DNA of 9,744 bases from Paracoccus denitrificans (GCA_005768755.1 VAFL01000038.1:1-9744); one strand, 5' to 3'. Shown: positions 1 through 7,060, counted from the stretch's first letter. Notes: generated by a model not told the origin, from the letters alone. A program made the numbers and translations.

Positions 1-8
1 ACACAATC

Positions 9-21
9 TTGAAACTTTCAA
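9..21. repeat. Short palindrome TTGAAA-C-TTTCAA
   Basis: Perfect inverted repeat with 6-base arms around a single C. It lies about 65-77 bases downstream of the putative leftward -10 box, so in the presumed leader or operator region of an unseen gene on the left. It is short enough to be chance, and no regulator can be named. Confidence 0.25.
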
Positions 22-85
22 CCGTAACCCAGAAAGGGCCCCCCGCTCCGTCCCGCGTTCCCGCAAGTCCGTGTCGGTGAGGCGC

Positions 86-143
86 TATCTAGGCCGCACC
101 TCAAAGGGCGCAAGTGGAAAATTCATAAAAATGTCCAAATTTC
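86..143 (-). promoter_or_regulatory. Putative strong leftward promoter with AT-rich upstream tract
   Basis: On the minus strand a -35-like TTGCGC (113-108) and a -10-like TAGATA (91-86) are separated by 16 bases. Directly upstream of the -35 box, at about 115-143, lies a very AT-rich tract that stands out in this GC-rich window and resembles an UP element. The -10 box is followed by a GC-rich stretch. This layout is what strong ribosomal or stable-RNA promoters of Rhodobacterales often look like, so it may drive a gene lying to the left of the window. The box matches are imperfect and the target gene is not visible. The enoyl-CoA hydratase gene ends upstream of it in the same direction. Confidence 0.4.
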
Positions 144-242
144 GGATTTCCCCTGTATCCACGGCGTCCTGAGCACTTTCTTACGGCCGATACGCTGGCA
201 CATTTGCCCCCGCGCCCGGAAGTCGCGCTTCACGACGATTCG

Positions 243-1019
243 TCAGCGGCCGGACCATTTCGGGCTACGCTTCTGGGCGAATGCTTCCGCGCCTTCGCGG
301 GCATCTTCGCTGGCGATCAGACGACGCAGATGATGGTCATTCGCAGCCCAGAGCGCGGCCTGCGCCGCGCCCGACCCGGCCGCTGTCAATTCAAGTCCAG
401 CCGCGATCGACAGCGGCGCATTGGCGGCGACCACGCTGGCCATTTCCATCGCCAGCGGCATGGGATCACCGGCCGTCACGCGGTTGACAAGACCCCATGC
501 CAGCGCCTGCCGGGCATCAAAGCGCCCGCCGAGCAAGACGATCTCATTTGCAATCGCTGGCGGCAAACGCTGTCCGACCCGGAACGCCCCCCCTGCCCCC
601 GCAACCAGACCCAGGCGGGCCTCTGGAAGGCCGAAAACGGCGGTTTCAGCCGACACGACAAGATCGCAGGCCAGAACCAGTTCGAACCCGCCGGCAAGTG
701 CTGCGCCCTGGACGCAGGCGATGACTGGCTTGCTTCGCTGGCGGCTGACAAAACCACCAAAGCGGCCCGGGCCGAACAGAATTTCATCTGCTTCGCCGCT
801 CAGGAACGCTTTCAGGTCCATCCCGGCGCAAAAAACCGGCCCGTTTGCGGCAAGGATCGTGACACGCAGGTTGGTGTCGCCCTCAATTTCATCGAAAACC
901 GCACGAAGCGCTTTCGTGGTGCTGGCATCCATCGCGTTGCGCTGTTCGGGTCGGTTCAGCGTCACGATGGCGATTTCGCCTTGCCTGCTGAAAAGGACTG
1001 GCGTGCTGTCATCCGTCAT
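243..1019 (-). CDS. Enoyl-CoA hydratase/isomerase (crotonase) family protein
   Basis: A 258-residue protein of normal length for a single-domain crotonase, which hydrates 2-enoyl-CoA thioesters or catalyses related reactions in the cytoplasm. The two oxyanion-hole segments are visible: CAGMDLK at 64-70 and ALAGGFE at 107-113. Both acidic residues used by true hydratases are present: Glu113 in GGFEL (counterpart of Glu144 of rat mitochondrial crotonase) and Glu133 in FGLPEARLG (counterpart of Glu164). Hydratase activity is therefore plausible, but isomerase or hydrolase members share this fold and the substrate is not readable. The ATG shares one base with the TGA of the acyl-CoA synthetase (TGATG), with an AGGG six bases upstream, so the two are co-transcribed and probably translationally coupled. 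I see no clear intrinsic terminator after the stop. Confidence 0.94.
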   Translation of the reverse strand: MTDDSTPVLFSRQGEIAIVTLNRPEQRNAMDASTTKALRAVFDEIEGDTNLRVTILAANGPVFCAGMDLKAFLSGEADEILFGPGRFGGFVSRQRSKPVIACVQGAALAGGFELVLACDLVVSAETAVFGLPEARLGLVAGAGGAFRVGQRLPPAIANEIVLLGGRFDARQALAWGLVNRVTAGDPMPLAMEMASVVAANAPLSIAAGLELTAAGSGAAQAALWAANDHHLRRLIASEDAREGAEAFAQKRSPKWSGR

Positions 1020-2701
1020 CAGTTGCCCTGCATCCTGCTTTCGTCCCTCGGAACCTCCTCTGCTGCCATCTGGCGCAAGGTGGCGCGAATGATCTTGCCG
1101 GTGGTGGTCATCGGCATCTCGGTGATGAAACGGACCACCCGCGGGTATTCATAGGCCGCCAGATGCGATTTCACATGGTTCGCGATTTCCTGCGCCAGCG
1201 CGTCGTCGCCATGATAGCCTTCGTTCAACACCAGATATGCCGCGACGACCGAGCCGCGCAGCGCATCCGGTTTGCCGACAACGCCCGCCAGATGCACGGC
1301 GGGATGAGAGATCAGGCTATTCTCGATTTCGGCAGGGCCGATCCGGTAGCCGGCAGAACTTATGACGTCATCGTCGCGCCCGACGAATCGCAGCCTGCCC
1401 GCTGCATCGCTGGTTCCGCGATCACCGGTCAGCAGCCATTGGGCACCATCCGTCTCGACGAACTTTTCCTGTGTGGCGGAATCGTTGTTCCAATACTTCA
1501 GAAACATCACCGGATCGGGCGCACGCACGGCAATATCGCCCTCAAGACCCGGTTCAAGCAACTTTGCGGTGCGAGGGTCGATCACTGCCACCTCGTGTCC
1601 CGGCACAGGACGGCCCATCCATCCGGGAACGGGCGCCTCCAGCGTCGAACAGCTGGACACGATCATGTTGCATTCCGTCTGTCCGTAGAACTCGTTGATC
1701 GTGGCGCCGAAGACAGCCCTGCCCCAATCCAGAAGCTCAGATCCCAATGTTTCGCCGCCGCTCGCCACAGATCGCATTTGCAGACCGTAGCTGGCCGCGT
1801 CGGGGTGCTGGCGCATGATCTTCAGCGCCGTGGGCGGCAGGAAAGCGTTGCGTATCCCGAAATCGCCGATCAGTTCGAACGCGGTTTCGGCACTGAACTT
1901 GGCGAATCGGCGCGCCACCACCGGGACGCCGTGGTGAAGCGCAGGCATGAGCACGTCCAGAAGACCGCCGATCCAGGCCCAATCGGCCGGTGTCCAGATC
2001 CGGTCGCCGGGCTGAGGCATGAAATTATGGCTGATCTCGACCCCTGGAAGATGACCAAGCAGCACCCGATGGGCATGCAATGCACCTTTGGGGTTGCCGG
2101 TCGTGCCCGAGGTGTAGATCAGGATTGCCGGGTCGTCTGCACGCGTCGGAACCGGATCGAAACTTTCCGGCTGACCATCACAGGCGGCGTGAAAGCAACT
2201 CGCCCCATCCACGTCTCCATCGATTGACAGGACGGCGCGCAGCTCTGGCAGGCGGTCGCGAAGGGCAGTCAGCTTTGCCGCGCCTTCGGCATTCGTGATG
2301 ACCGCGCGTGCACCGGAATCGCGCAATCGGTGCAGCAACGCTTCTTCGCCGAACAGCGTGAACAACGGGATCGAGATGCAGCCCATTTTGGTGACGGCAA
2401 CGTGGCCAACCGCGGTTTCGATGGATTGCGGAAGCAGAATGCCGACGCGGTCGCCGACATCCCCTTGCCGCCCGACGCCGATGGCCGACAGCGCATTGGC
2501 CAACTGGTTCGACCGCGCACGAAGTTCGCCAAAGCTGAACTCGCGCGCCTTACCGCCTTCGCCAACGTCGATGATTGCCAGCCGATCGGGATCGCGATCT
2601 GCCCACTTGTCGCAGATATCGACGCCGATATTGTAATATTCCGGGATAGCCCAACGAAAATTCTGGCGCGTCTCATCAAATGTCGCGCGCTGTTCCAACA
2701 T
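1019..2701 (-). CDS. AMP-forming acyl-CoA synthetase (ANL superfamily)
   Basis: A 560-residue adenylate-forming enzyme that activates a carboxylic acid with ATP to an acyl-AMP and then makes the acyl-CoA. Core motifs appear in order: phosphate-binding loop YTSGTTGNPKG (196-206), EFYGQTEC (337-344), the ATP-ribose aspartate in LLTGD (Asp427), the hinge region FVGRDDDVISSAGYRIGP (439-456) and the C-terminal catalytic lysine in TTGKIIR (Lys536). The segment TPADWAWIGGL (237-247) recalls medium-chain or short-branched/aromatic acyl-CoA synthetases rather than long-chain FadD; this is family impression, not proof of substrate. The start is well fixed by GGAGGAGG (2716-2709) seven bases before the ATG. 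It leads a two-gene unit with the crotonase and is divergent from the TRAP operon, which suggests that it activates the imported acid. Confidence 0.94.
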   Translation of the reverse strand: MLEQRATFDETRQNFRWAIPEYYNIGVDICDKWADRDPDRLAIIDVGEGGKAREFSFGELRARSNQLANALSAIGVGRQGDVGDRVGILLPQSIETAVGHVAVTKMGCISIPLFTLFGEEALLHRLRDSGARAVITNAEGAAKLTALRDRLPELRAVLSIDGDVDGASCFHAACDGQPESFDPVPTRADDPAILIYTSGTTGNPKGALHAHRVLLGHLPGVEISHNFMPQPGDRIWTPADWAWIGGLLDVLMPALHHGVPVVARRFAKFSAETAFELIGDFGIRNAFLPPTALKIMRQHPDAASYGLQMRSVASGGETLGSELLDWGRAVFGATINEFYGQTECNMIVSSCSTLEAPVPGWMGRPVPGHEVAVIDPRTAKLLEPGLEGDIAVRAPDPVMFLKYWNNDSATQEKFVETDGAQWLLTGDRGTSDAAGRLRFVGRDDDVISSAGYRIGPAEIENSLISHPAVHLAGVVGKPDALRGSVVAAYLVLNEGYHGDDALAQEIANHVKSHLAAYEYPRVVRFITEMPMTTTGKIIRATLRQMAAEEVPRDESRMQGN

Positions 2702-2836
2702 GTCGCAGCCTCCTCCACCAGCCCGGACAGGCCAAGAAGGTCCGCCAGCAAGGCAGGGTCGTCAAGGACAATCTTCCCGAGCCTGATCTGCAGCAAGTTG
2801 ACGCCCGGTCATCGTAGGCGTGTTTCCCCGAAGGCA

Positions 2837-2863
2837 TTGACTTAAATGGCAGTAGCCTGAACA
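2837..2863 (+). promoter_or_regulatory. Weak candidate promoter for the TRAP operon
   Basis: In the 194-base divergent region between the synthetase and dctQ, TTGACT (2837-2842) is a five-of-six match to a -35 box. The best -10 candidate is TGAACA (2858-2863) at a short 15-base spacing, so the assignment is tentative. A control site for the divergent synthetase gene must also lie in this region, but I cannot pick one out. Confidence 0.25.
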
Positions 2864-2895
2864 CTCCGCCGCAATAAGGGGAGAGGCAGCAGGGC

Positions 2896-3423
2896 ATGAT
2901 ATCCGTGATCGACTGGATCAACGAGGCGGTGGGGCGCATCGTCTCATTGCTGGCGGGCGTTTTCGCCGCCATCATCATCTACGACGTTTTCATGCGCTAT
3001 GTCATGAAGGCGCCGGTTCCTTGGGCCTTCGACCTGACCAAGATGATGTTCGGCTTCTACTTCATCATGCTGGGCGGCTATGCGCTGCGCCATCAGTCCC
3101 ACGTCCGCGTCGACCTGCTGACCGCCACGATGAAGCCGCGCCTGCGCCGCTGGGTCGAGATCGCAGGCTATCTGATCTTCTTCTTTCCGTTCGCGATCGT
3201 CTTCGCGCTGTACAGCTGGCAGTTCGGCCTGCGCTCGCTTGCGCAGGGGGAAAAGACCTATGGCGCTGTTCAGTTGCCGGTCTACCCCATCAAGCTGGCC
3301 ATGGGCGTTGCCGCGATACTGCTGCTGATCCAGGGCATATCCGAATTGCTCAAGCTGATTCTGGATCGCCCCACCGATCTGGCCGATGACGAAACGATTA
3401 CGGAGTCGGGCAATGTTCGCTGA
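2896..3423 (+). CDS. dctQ: TRAP transporter small permease subunit (DctQ family)
   Basis: A 175-residue inner-membrane protein, normal length for the DctQ subunit, which pairs with the large permease to form the membrane part of a sodium-dependent TRAP importer. Four hydrophobic segments are visible at about residues 13-32, 45-63, 88-109 and 129-152. Between the second and third is the family motif ALRHQSHVRVDLL (63-75), and the first is followed by VFMRYVMKAPVPWAFDL (31-47), typical of DctQ. A purine-rich GGGGAGAGG (2878-2886) lies nine bases before the ATG. The stop codon overlaps the start of dctM by 11 bases, so the two are tightly coupled. The charged C-terminal tail is unremarkable. Confidence 0.93.
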   Translation: MISVIDWINEAVGRIVSLLAGVFAAIIIYDVFMRYVMKAPVPWAFDLTKMMFGFYFIMLGGYALRHQSHVRVDLLTATMKPRLRRWVEIAGYLIFFFPFAIVFALYSWQFGLRSLAQGEKTYGAVQLPVYPIKLAMGVAAILLLIQGISELLKLILDRPTDLADDETITESGNVR

Positions 3424-4810
3424 TTTCATCAATGACGCCATTGCCCTGATGAATCAGGCCGTCGGCTGGATGCACGTGCCCGGTGTCGATGGCGGCTCCA
3501 TTGCACTGATCATGGCCGGGCTGTTGGTGCTTGGGCTGTTCATGGGCCACCCGCTGGCCTTCGTTCTGGGCGGAACCGCCGTTCTGGGCGCGCTGATCGC
3601 CGGCAAACCCATGGTGCTGGGCATCACCATCAACCGGATATTCGGGGATGTGCTGGACAATTTCACCCTGGTCGCCATCCCGCTTTTCGTTCTGATGGCG
3701 CGTTTTCTGTCCGATAGCGGCGTTACCGACAAGATGTTCGAGGCGCTACGCCATCTGATGGCGAATGTCCGGGGCGGCCTGGGTCTGGCGGTCGTGTTCA
3801 TTTCAATCCTGCTGGCTGCGACGACAGGGATCATCGGGGCCTCGATCACCGTGATGGGCGTCATGGCGCTGAAGCCGATGCTGCAATATGGCTATGACAA
3901 GCGGCTGACGACCGGGTTGATCGGGGCATCCGGCTGCCTTGGCATCCTGATCCCGCCCTCGATCATGCTGATCCTCATGGCCTCATACGCGCCCGGCCTG
4001 TCGGTTGGCGAGTTGTTCGCCGGCGCCATGCTGCCGGGCGTGCTGCTTGGGCTGATGTATGCCGTCTATGTCTACGTTCTTGCAGTCCTTCGGCCCGACC
4101 TCGCACCGCGCGTCAGCGATGAGGAACAGATTTCGCGCAGCGAGATGTGGAAAATGCTGATCGTCGAGGCGGTACCACCGCTCATCCTGATCCTCGGCAT
4201 CCTGGGCTCGATGCTGATGGGAATTGCGACCGCGACCGAGGCCTCGGCCATCGGGGCACTGCTGGCGCTTCTGATCGTGATCTTCCGGGGTCGCTTCACA
4301 TGGGCGAATTTCTACAGCGCCTTTCTTGAAACCGGCCGCACCTCGGCGATGATCCTGTTCATCGTCGTGGGGGCCACCGCCTTCACAGGCGTTTTCAACA
4401 TCACCGGCGGTCTGACGGCGACGCAGGATCTGATCCGGGGCCTGGCCGAGAACCCAAGCACGCTGCTGGTCGTGATGCTGGTGACGGTGTTCATTCTGGG
4501 CATGTTCCTTGACTGGACGGGTATCGTGCTTCTTTGCTTCCCGATCTTCCTGCCTATCGTGAACGAGATGGGCGTCAGCCCCTTGTGGTTCGTGGTGCTG
4601 ATGGCTGTGGTCCTGCAGACCAGCTTCCTGTCGCCGCCATTCGGCTATGCGCTGTTTTACATGCGCGCGATTTCCCCGCCCGATATCAGCACCGGCGACA
4701 TCATTCGCGGCGTGGTGCCGTTCATCATCATGGTGCTGATCATGTGCGGGCTGATCGTGCTGTTCCCGCAACTGGTTACCTGGTTGCCGGATACCCTTTA
4801 CCGAAGCTGA
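3413..4810 (+). CDS. dctM: TRAP transporter large permease subunit (DctM family)
   Basis: A 465-residue, highly hydrophobic inner-membrane protein with about a dozen transmembrane segments, the ion-coupled transport subunit of a TRAP system. Family signatures include LVAIPLFVLMARFLSDSG (86-103), GASITVMG (142-149), the conserved GCLGILIPPSIMLI loop (174-187) and a C-terminal MFLDWTGIVLLCFPIFLPI segment. It is a little longer than a typical 425-430 residue DctM because of an N-terminal extension and a charged central loop at about 227-247. I chose the ATG at 3413 because GGAG lies seven bases before it and it gives the usual short overlap with dctQ; a longer frame from 3386 would add nine polar residues without such a site. 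dctP follows after 26 bases. Confidence 0.93.
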   Translation: MFADFINDAIALMNQAVGWMHVPGVDGGSIALIMAGLLVLGLFMGHPLAFVLGGTAVLGALIAGKPMVLGITINRIFGDVLDNFTLVAIPLFVLMARFLSDSGVTDKMFEALRHLMANVRGGLGLAVVFISILLAATTGIIGASITVMGVMALKPMLQYGYDKRLTTGLIGASGCLGILIPPSIMLILMASYAPGLSVGELFAGAMLPGVLLGLMYAVYVYVLAVLRPDLAPRVSDEEQISRSEMWKMLIVEAVPPLILILGILGSMLMGIATATEASAIGALLALLIVIFRGRFTWANFYSAFLETGRTSAMILFIVVGATAFTGVFNITGGLTATQDLIRGLAENPSTLLVVMLVTVFILGMFLDWTGIVLLCFPIFLPIVNEMGVSPLWFVVLMAVVLQTSFLSPPFGYALFYMRAISPPDISTGDIIRGVVPFIIMVLIMCGLIVLFPQLVTWLPDTLYRS

Positions 4811-4823
4811 AAAAGAAACTGAC

Positions 4824-4830
4824 AAGGAGG
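4824..4830 (+). promoter_or_regulatory. Strong Shine-Dalgarno site of dctP
   Basis: AAGGAGG is a full match to the anti-Shine-Dalgarno sequence. It directly abuts an ATG at 4831 and lies six bases before a second in-frame ATG at 4837. The spacing decides in favour of 4837 as the start of dctP. The strength of this site fits the need for more binding protein than permease in a TRAP operon. Confidence 0.8.
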
Positions 4831-4836
4831 ATGTCA

Positions 4837-5931
4837 ATGATTGCCAAATATATGACCGGGGCGGCGGTTGCCGCGCTGCTGGCGGGGCCGGCACTGGCCG
4901 AAAACTGGACCATGACCACGACCTGGCCCGCGTCGCTGGAACTGATCGAAATCGACAAGAAATTCGTCGAGATCGCCAATGCGCTTGTCGATGACGAGGA
5001 TCTGACCATCGAGTTCTTCGAAGGCGGCGCGCTTGTTCCGGCGGGCGAAGTCTTCGGCGCCGTCGAATCCGGCACCATCCAGGCGGGCGGCGACTGGCCG
5101 GGCTATTGGGCGGGTCGCGACGCGGCATTCTCGCCGCTATCGACCACGACCAGCCTGTTCAACGCGGTCGACTATGTGAACTGGATCAAGGGCTGGGGCG
5201 GCGCGGACGTCTATAATGAAGTCTACGGCAAGTTCGGCATGGTCTACCTGCCCTACGGTGTCACCAATAACGAATCCGGTTTCCGCACCGTCGACAAGCC
5301 GATCAGCACGACCGAGGACCTGCAAGGCATGCGTCTTCGCCTTTCCGGGCTGGAACAGGGGATCCTGTTGGGCAAGCTGGGCGGCAGTCAGGTCAGCATG
5401 GCCGGCGGCGAGATCTATCAGTCCCTCGAACGCGGCGTGATCGACGGGGCAGAATTCTCGACACCGAACGTGGACCTCTCTGGCGGCTTCGATCAGGTCA
5501 CGAAATACTGGTCGACACCTGGCTGGCACCAGTCGTCATCGGTGTTCGGTGTGATGATTAACAAGGCATCCTGGGATGCTTTGTCGCCGGAAACACAAGA
5601 GAAGCTGAAGGTCGCCGCCGATGCGACGATGCTTTGGTCACTGGCCAACACCGAAAAGCGCGCGACCGAGGCATATCAGGCGTTCCAGGAGGCCGGGACA
5701 GAGATCACGCGGCTGGATGATGCCACGCTGGAAAACATTCAGAACATGGCCAATGAGACCATTACCGAAGTCGCCTGCGAGAACCCGAGTTCTGCCAAGG
5801 TCTATGCGTCAATGCTGACCTATCTGCAGGATTACAGCAAATGGCGCGATGCCTCGGCACCGTTCAATCTGGGCCGCAGCCCGACCGGTCCGGACCTGGC
5901 CAGAATTCAGGAATGCGCTGACGGCGCCTGA
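4837..5931 (+). CDS. dctP: TRAP transporter substrate-binding protein (DctP family, TakP-like)
   Basis: A 364-residue periplasmic binding protein that captures an organic acid and delivers it to DctQM. Residues 1-21 form a Sec signal peptide ending in GPALA, with cleavage expected before Glu22. The mature part shows the TRAP pattern: an EFFEGGALVPAGEVFGAVESG segment (59-79), the GMRLR stretch (164-168) carrying the Arg that in this family holds the ligand carboxylate, and GGEIYQSLERGVIDGAEF (190-207) followed by the WSTPGWHQSS ligand-pocket segment (225-234). The last features recall the TakP/monocarboxylate and 2-oxo-acid group more than the C4-dicarboxylate DctP group; the ligand remains unassigned. 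The usual Glu-Trp after the IDGA motif is Glu-Phe here. Two cysteines, 314 and 360, could form a disulfide. It is last in the dctQMP operon and followed by a terminator. Confidence 0.93.
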   Translation: MIAKYMTGAAVAALLAGPALAENWTMTTTWPASLELIEIDKKFVEIANALVDDEDLTIEFFEGGALVPAGEVFGAVESGTIQAGGDWPGYWAGRDAAFSPLSTTTSLFNAVDYVNWIKGWGGADVYNEVYGKFGMVYLPYGVTNNESGFRTVDKPISTTEDLQGMRLRLSGLEQGILLGKLGGSQVSMAGGEIYQSLERGVIDGAEFSTPNVDLSGGFDQVTKYWSTPGWHQSSSVFGVMINKASWDALSPETQEKLKVAADATMLWSLANTEKRATEAYQAFQEAGTEITRLDDATLENIQNMANETITEVACENPSSAKVYASMLTYLQDYSKWRDASAPFNLGRSPTGPDLARIQECADGA

Positions 5932-5955
5932 GCCACGGGCGCTTGCGACAAGACA

Positions 5956-5986
5956 GGGCGCGGCAGCATATCTGCCGCGCCCTTTT
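5956..5986 (+). terminator. Rho-independent terminator of the TRAP operon
   Basis: A perfect 11-base-pair GC-rich stem (5956-5966 with 5972-5982) closes a five-base loop CATAT and is followed by TTTT (5983-5986). It lies 24 bases after the dctP stop. Because msrA is convergent and ends at 6049, the same stem may also help to stop transcription from the right, although the opposite strand lacks a good T run. Confidence 0.9.
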
Positions 5987-6048
5987 CAGTTTCAGCCTGA
6001 AGGACGGCCTGGACAGACTACCCGATAAGGCAACACGCCATGGTCACA

Positions 6049-6558
6049 TCAAACCTGTTCCGCCTGGCGCTTCGGCAGAACCCAGTTCGCGCGCGGGTAA
6101 TGGCAGGTGTAACCGTTGGGAATGCGTTCCAGATAATCCTGATGTTCGGGTTCGGCCTGCCAGAAATCACCCGCCTGCTTCACCTCGGTCACGACCTTGC
6201 CGGGCCAGATCCCGGACGCATCCACGTCGTCAATCGTCTGAAGCGCCGTCTGGTGCTGGGCGTCCGAGGTGTAATAAATCCCCGAGCGGTAGCTGGTTCC
6301 TCGATCATTGCCCTGCCTGTCGCGCGTGCTGGGGTCGTGTATCTGGAAGAAAAACTCCAACAACTCGCGATAGCTGATCTTCGCGGGATCGAAGATGATC
6401 TCGATCCCCTCGGCATGTGTTCCGTGGTTGCGATACGTCGCATTCGCCACGTCACCGCCAGTATAGCCCACGCGGGTCGTCTGAACGCCGGGGAGCTTGC
6501 GGATCAGATCCTGCATGCCCCAGAAGCATCCCCCCGCCAGTACAGCGCGTTCGGTCAT
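6049..6558 (-). CDS. msrA: Peptide methionine-S-sulfoxide reductase MsrA
   Basis: A 169-residue enzyme that reduces methionine-S-sulfoxide, free or in proteins, in a thioredoxin-dependent cycle. The catalytic motif GGCFWG places the nucleophile at Cys11, Glu50 in the HAEG motif is the expected acid, and Cys152 in NGYTCHYP is a likely resolving cysteine. The family blocks VGYTGG (30-35), FFQIHDPST (70-78) and the YRSGIYY segment (90-96) are all present. No signal peptide is seen, so it acts in the cytoplasm. The ATG at 6558 shares one base with the TGA of msrB (TGATG), and GAGGG (6569-6565) lies six bases before it; a GTG one codon upstream is in frame but less well placed. The arrangement implies coupled synthesis of the two stereospecific reductases. 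Confidence 0.96.
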   Translation of the reverse strand: MTERAVLAGGCFWGMQDLIRKLPGVQTTRVGYTGGDVANATYRNHGTHAEGIEIIFDPAKISYRELLEFFFQIHDPSTRDRQGNDRGTSYRSGIYYTSDAQHQTALQTIDDVDASGIWPGKVVTEVKQAGDFWQAEPEHQDYLERIPNGYTCHYPRANWVLPKRQAEQV

Positions 6559-7001
6559 CACTTGCCCTCGACCTGATCCAGATAGTCGCCATAGCCTTCT
6601 GCTTCCATCTGGTCCTTCGGAACGAAGCGCAGGCTGGCAGAATTGATGCAGTAACGCAGCCCACCCATCTCTCGCGGGCCGTCGGGGAAGACATGTCCCA
6701 GATGGCTGTCGCCATGGGCCGAACGCACCTCGGTCCGGATCATGCCATGGCTGGCGTCGCGAAGCTCGTTCACATTTGCGTCCACGATCGGCTTGGAAAA
6801 GGACGGCCAGCCGCAGCCAGAGTTGAACTTGGCAGATGACGCAAAAAGCGGCTCGCCCGAGACGACATCGACGTAGATGCCAGGCTCGTAATGCTTGTCA
6901 TACTCGCCGGTAAAGGCACGCTCGGTGCCATTTTCCTGGGTGACGCGGAACTGTTCCGGGGTCAGCCGGGCAATCGCGTCATCGGATTTCGTATAGGTCA
7001 T
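6558..7001 (-). CDS. msrB: Peptide methionine-R-sulfoxide reductase MsrB, zinc-free type
   Basis: A 147-residue enzyme that reduces methionine-R-sulfoxide and so complements MsrA. The catalytic cysteine is Cys118 in the GLRYCINSASL block, and the likely resolving cysteine is Cys63 in SGCGWPSF. The HLGHVFPDGP block (100-109) is intact. The two CxxC zinc sites of many MsrB proteins are absent: the first is VVSG (46-49) and the second is SAHG (94-97). This is the zinc-free form seen, for example, in the MsrB domain of Neisseria PilB. I chose the ATG at 7001 because conserved MsrB sequence begins soon after and GGGGGA (7013-7008) precedes it by six bases. The frame stays open up to 7076 but the extra 25 residues resemble nothing in the family. 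Confidence 0.95.
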   Translation of the reverse strand: MTYTKSDDAIARLTPEQFRVTQENGTERAFTGEYDKHYEPGIYVDVVSGEPLFASSAKFNSGCGWPSFSKPIVDANVNELRDASHGMIRTEVRSAHGDSHLGHVFPDGPREMGGLRYCINSASLRFVPKDQMEAEGYGDYLDQVEGK

Positions 7002-7014
7002 CCTTGGTCCCCCA

Positions 7015-7060
7015 ATAATGTTGCAACATGCATGTAATGTGCCCCTGCCCCGATTTCCAA
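7015..7060 (-). promoter_or_regulatory. Candidate msrBA promoter with overlapping palindromes
   Basis: Two overlapping palindromes lie just upstream of msrB: ATGTTGCAACAT (7018-7029, perfect, 12 bases) and ACATGCATGT (7026-7035, perfect, 10 bases). On the minus strand a -35-like TTGGAA (7060-7055) is 17 bases from TTACAT (7037-7032), a weak -10 candidate that the palindromes would overlap. This placement fits an operator that blocks or activates an msrBA promoter. The regulator is unknown and the -10 box is poor. Confidence 0.4.

Noticed and set aside
197..208. GGCA/TGCC mini-hairpin downstream of the crotonase gene as a terminator
   Set aside because: Only four base pairs and no following T run, so it is not a credible terminator.
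204..1154. Plus-strand open frame of 316 codons opposite the crotonase gene
   Set aside because: It is the antisense of an intact crotonase with all family motifs; its translation is Arg/Pro-rich and matches no domain, as expected of a shadow in GC-rich DNA.
1163..2227. Plus-strand open frame of 354 codons opposite the acyl-CoA synthetase
   Set aside because: Antisense shadow of the synthetase; rich in His, Arg and Gln with no recognisable domain or ribosome site.
4534..4836. In-frame upstream extension of dctP inside dctM
   Set aside because: It would bury the clear signal peptide; AAGGAGG at 4824-4830 and the Sec signal fix the start at 4837.
3983..5128. Minus-strand open frame of 381 codons opposite dctM and dctP
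   Set aside because: Very rich in Arg, His, Gln and Asp from antisense reading of membrane-protein codons, and it spans two real genes.
6040..6576. Plus-strand open frame of 178 codons opposite msrA
   Set aside because: msrA on the other strand has all catalytic residues; this frame is its shadow and overlaps the msrB end.
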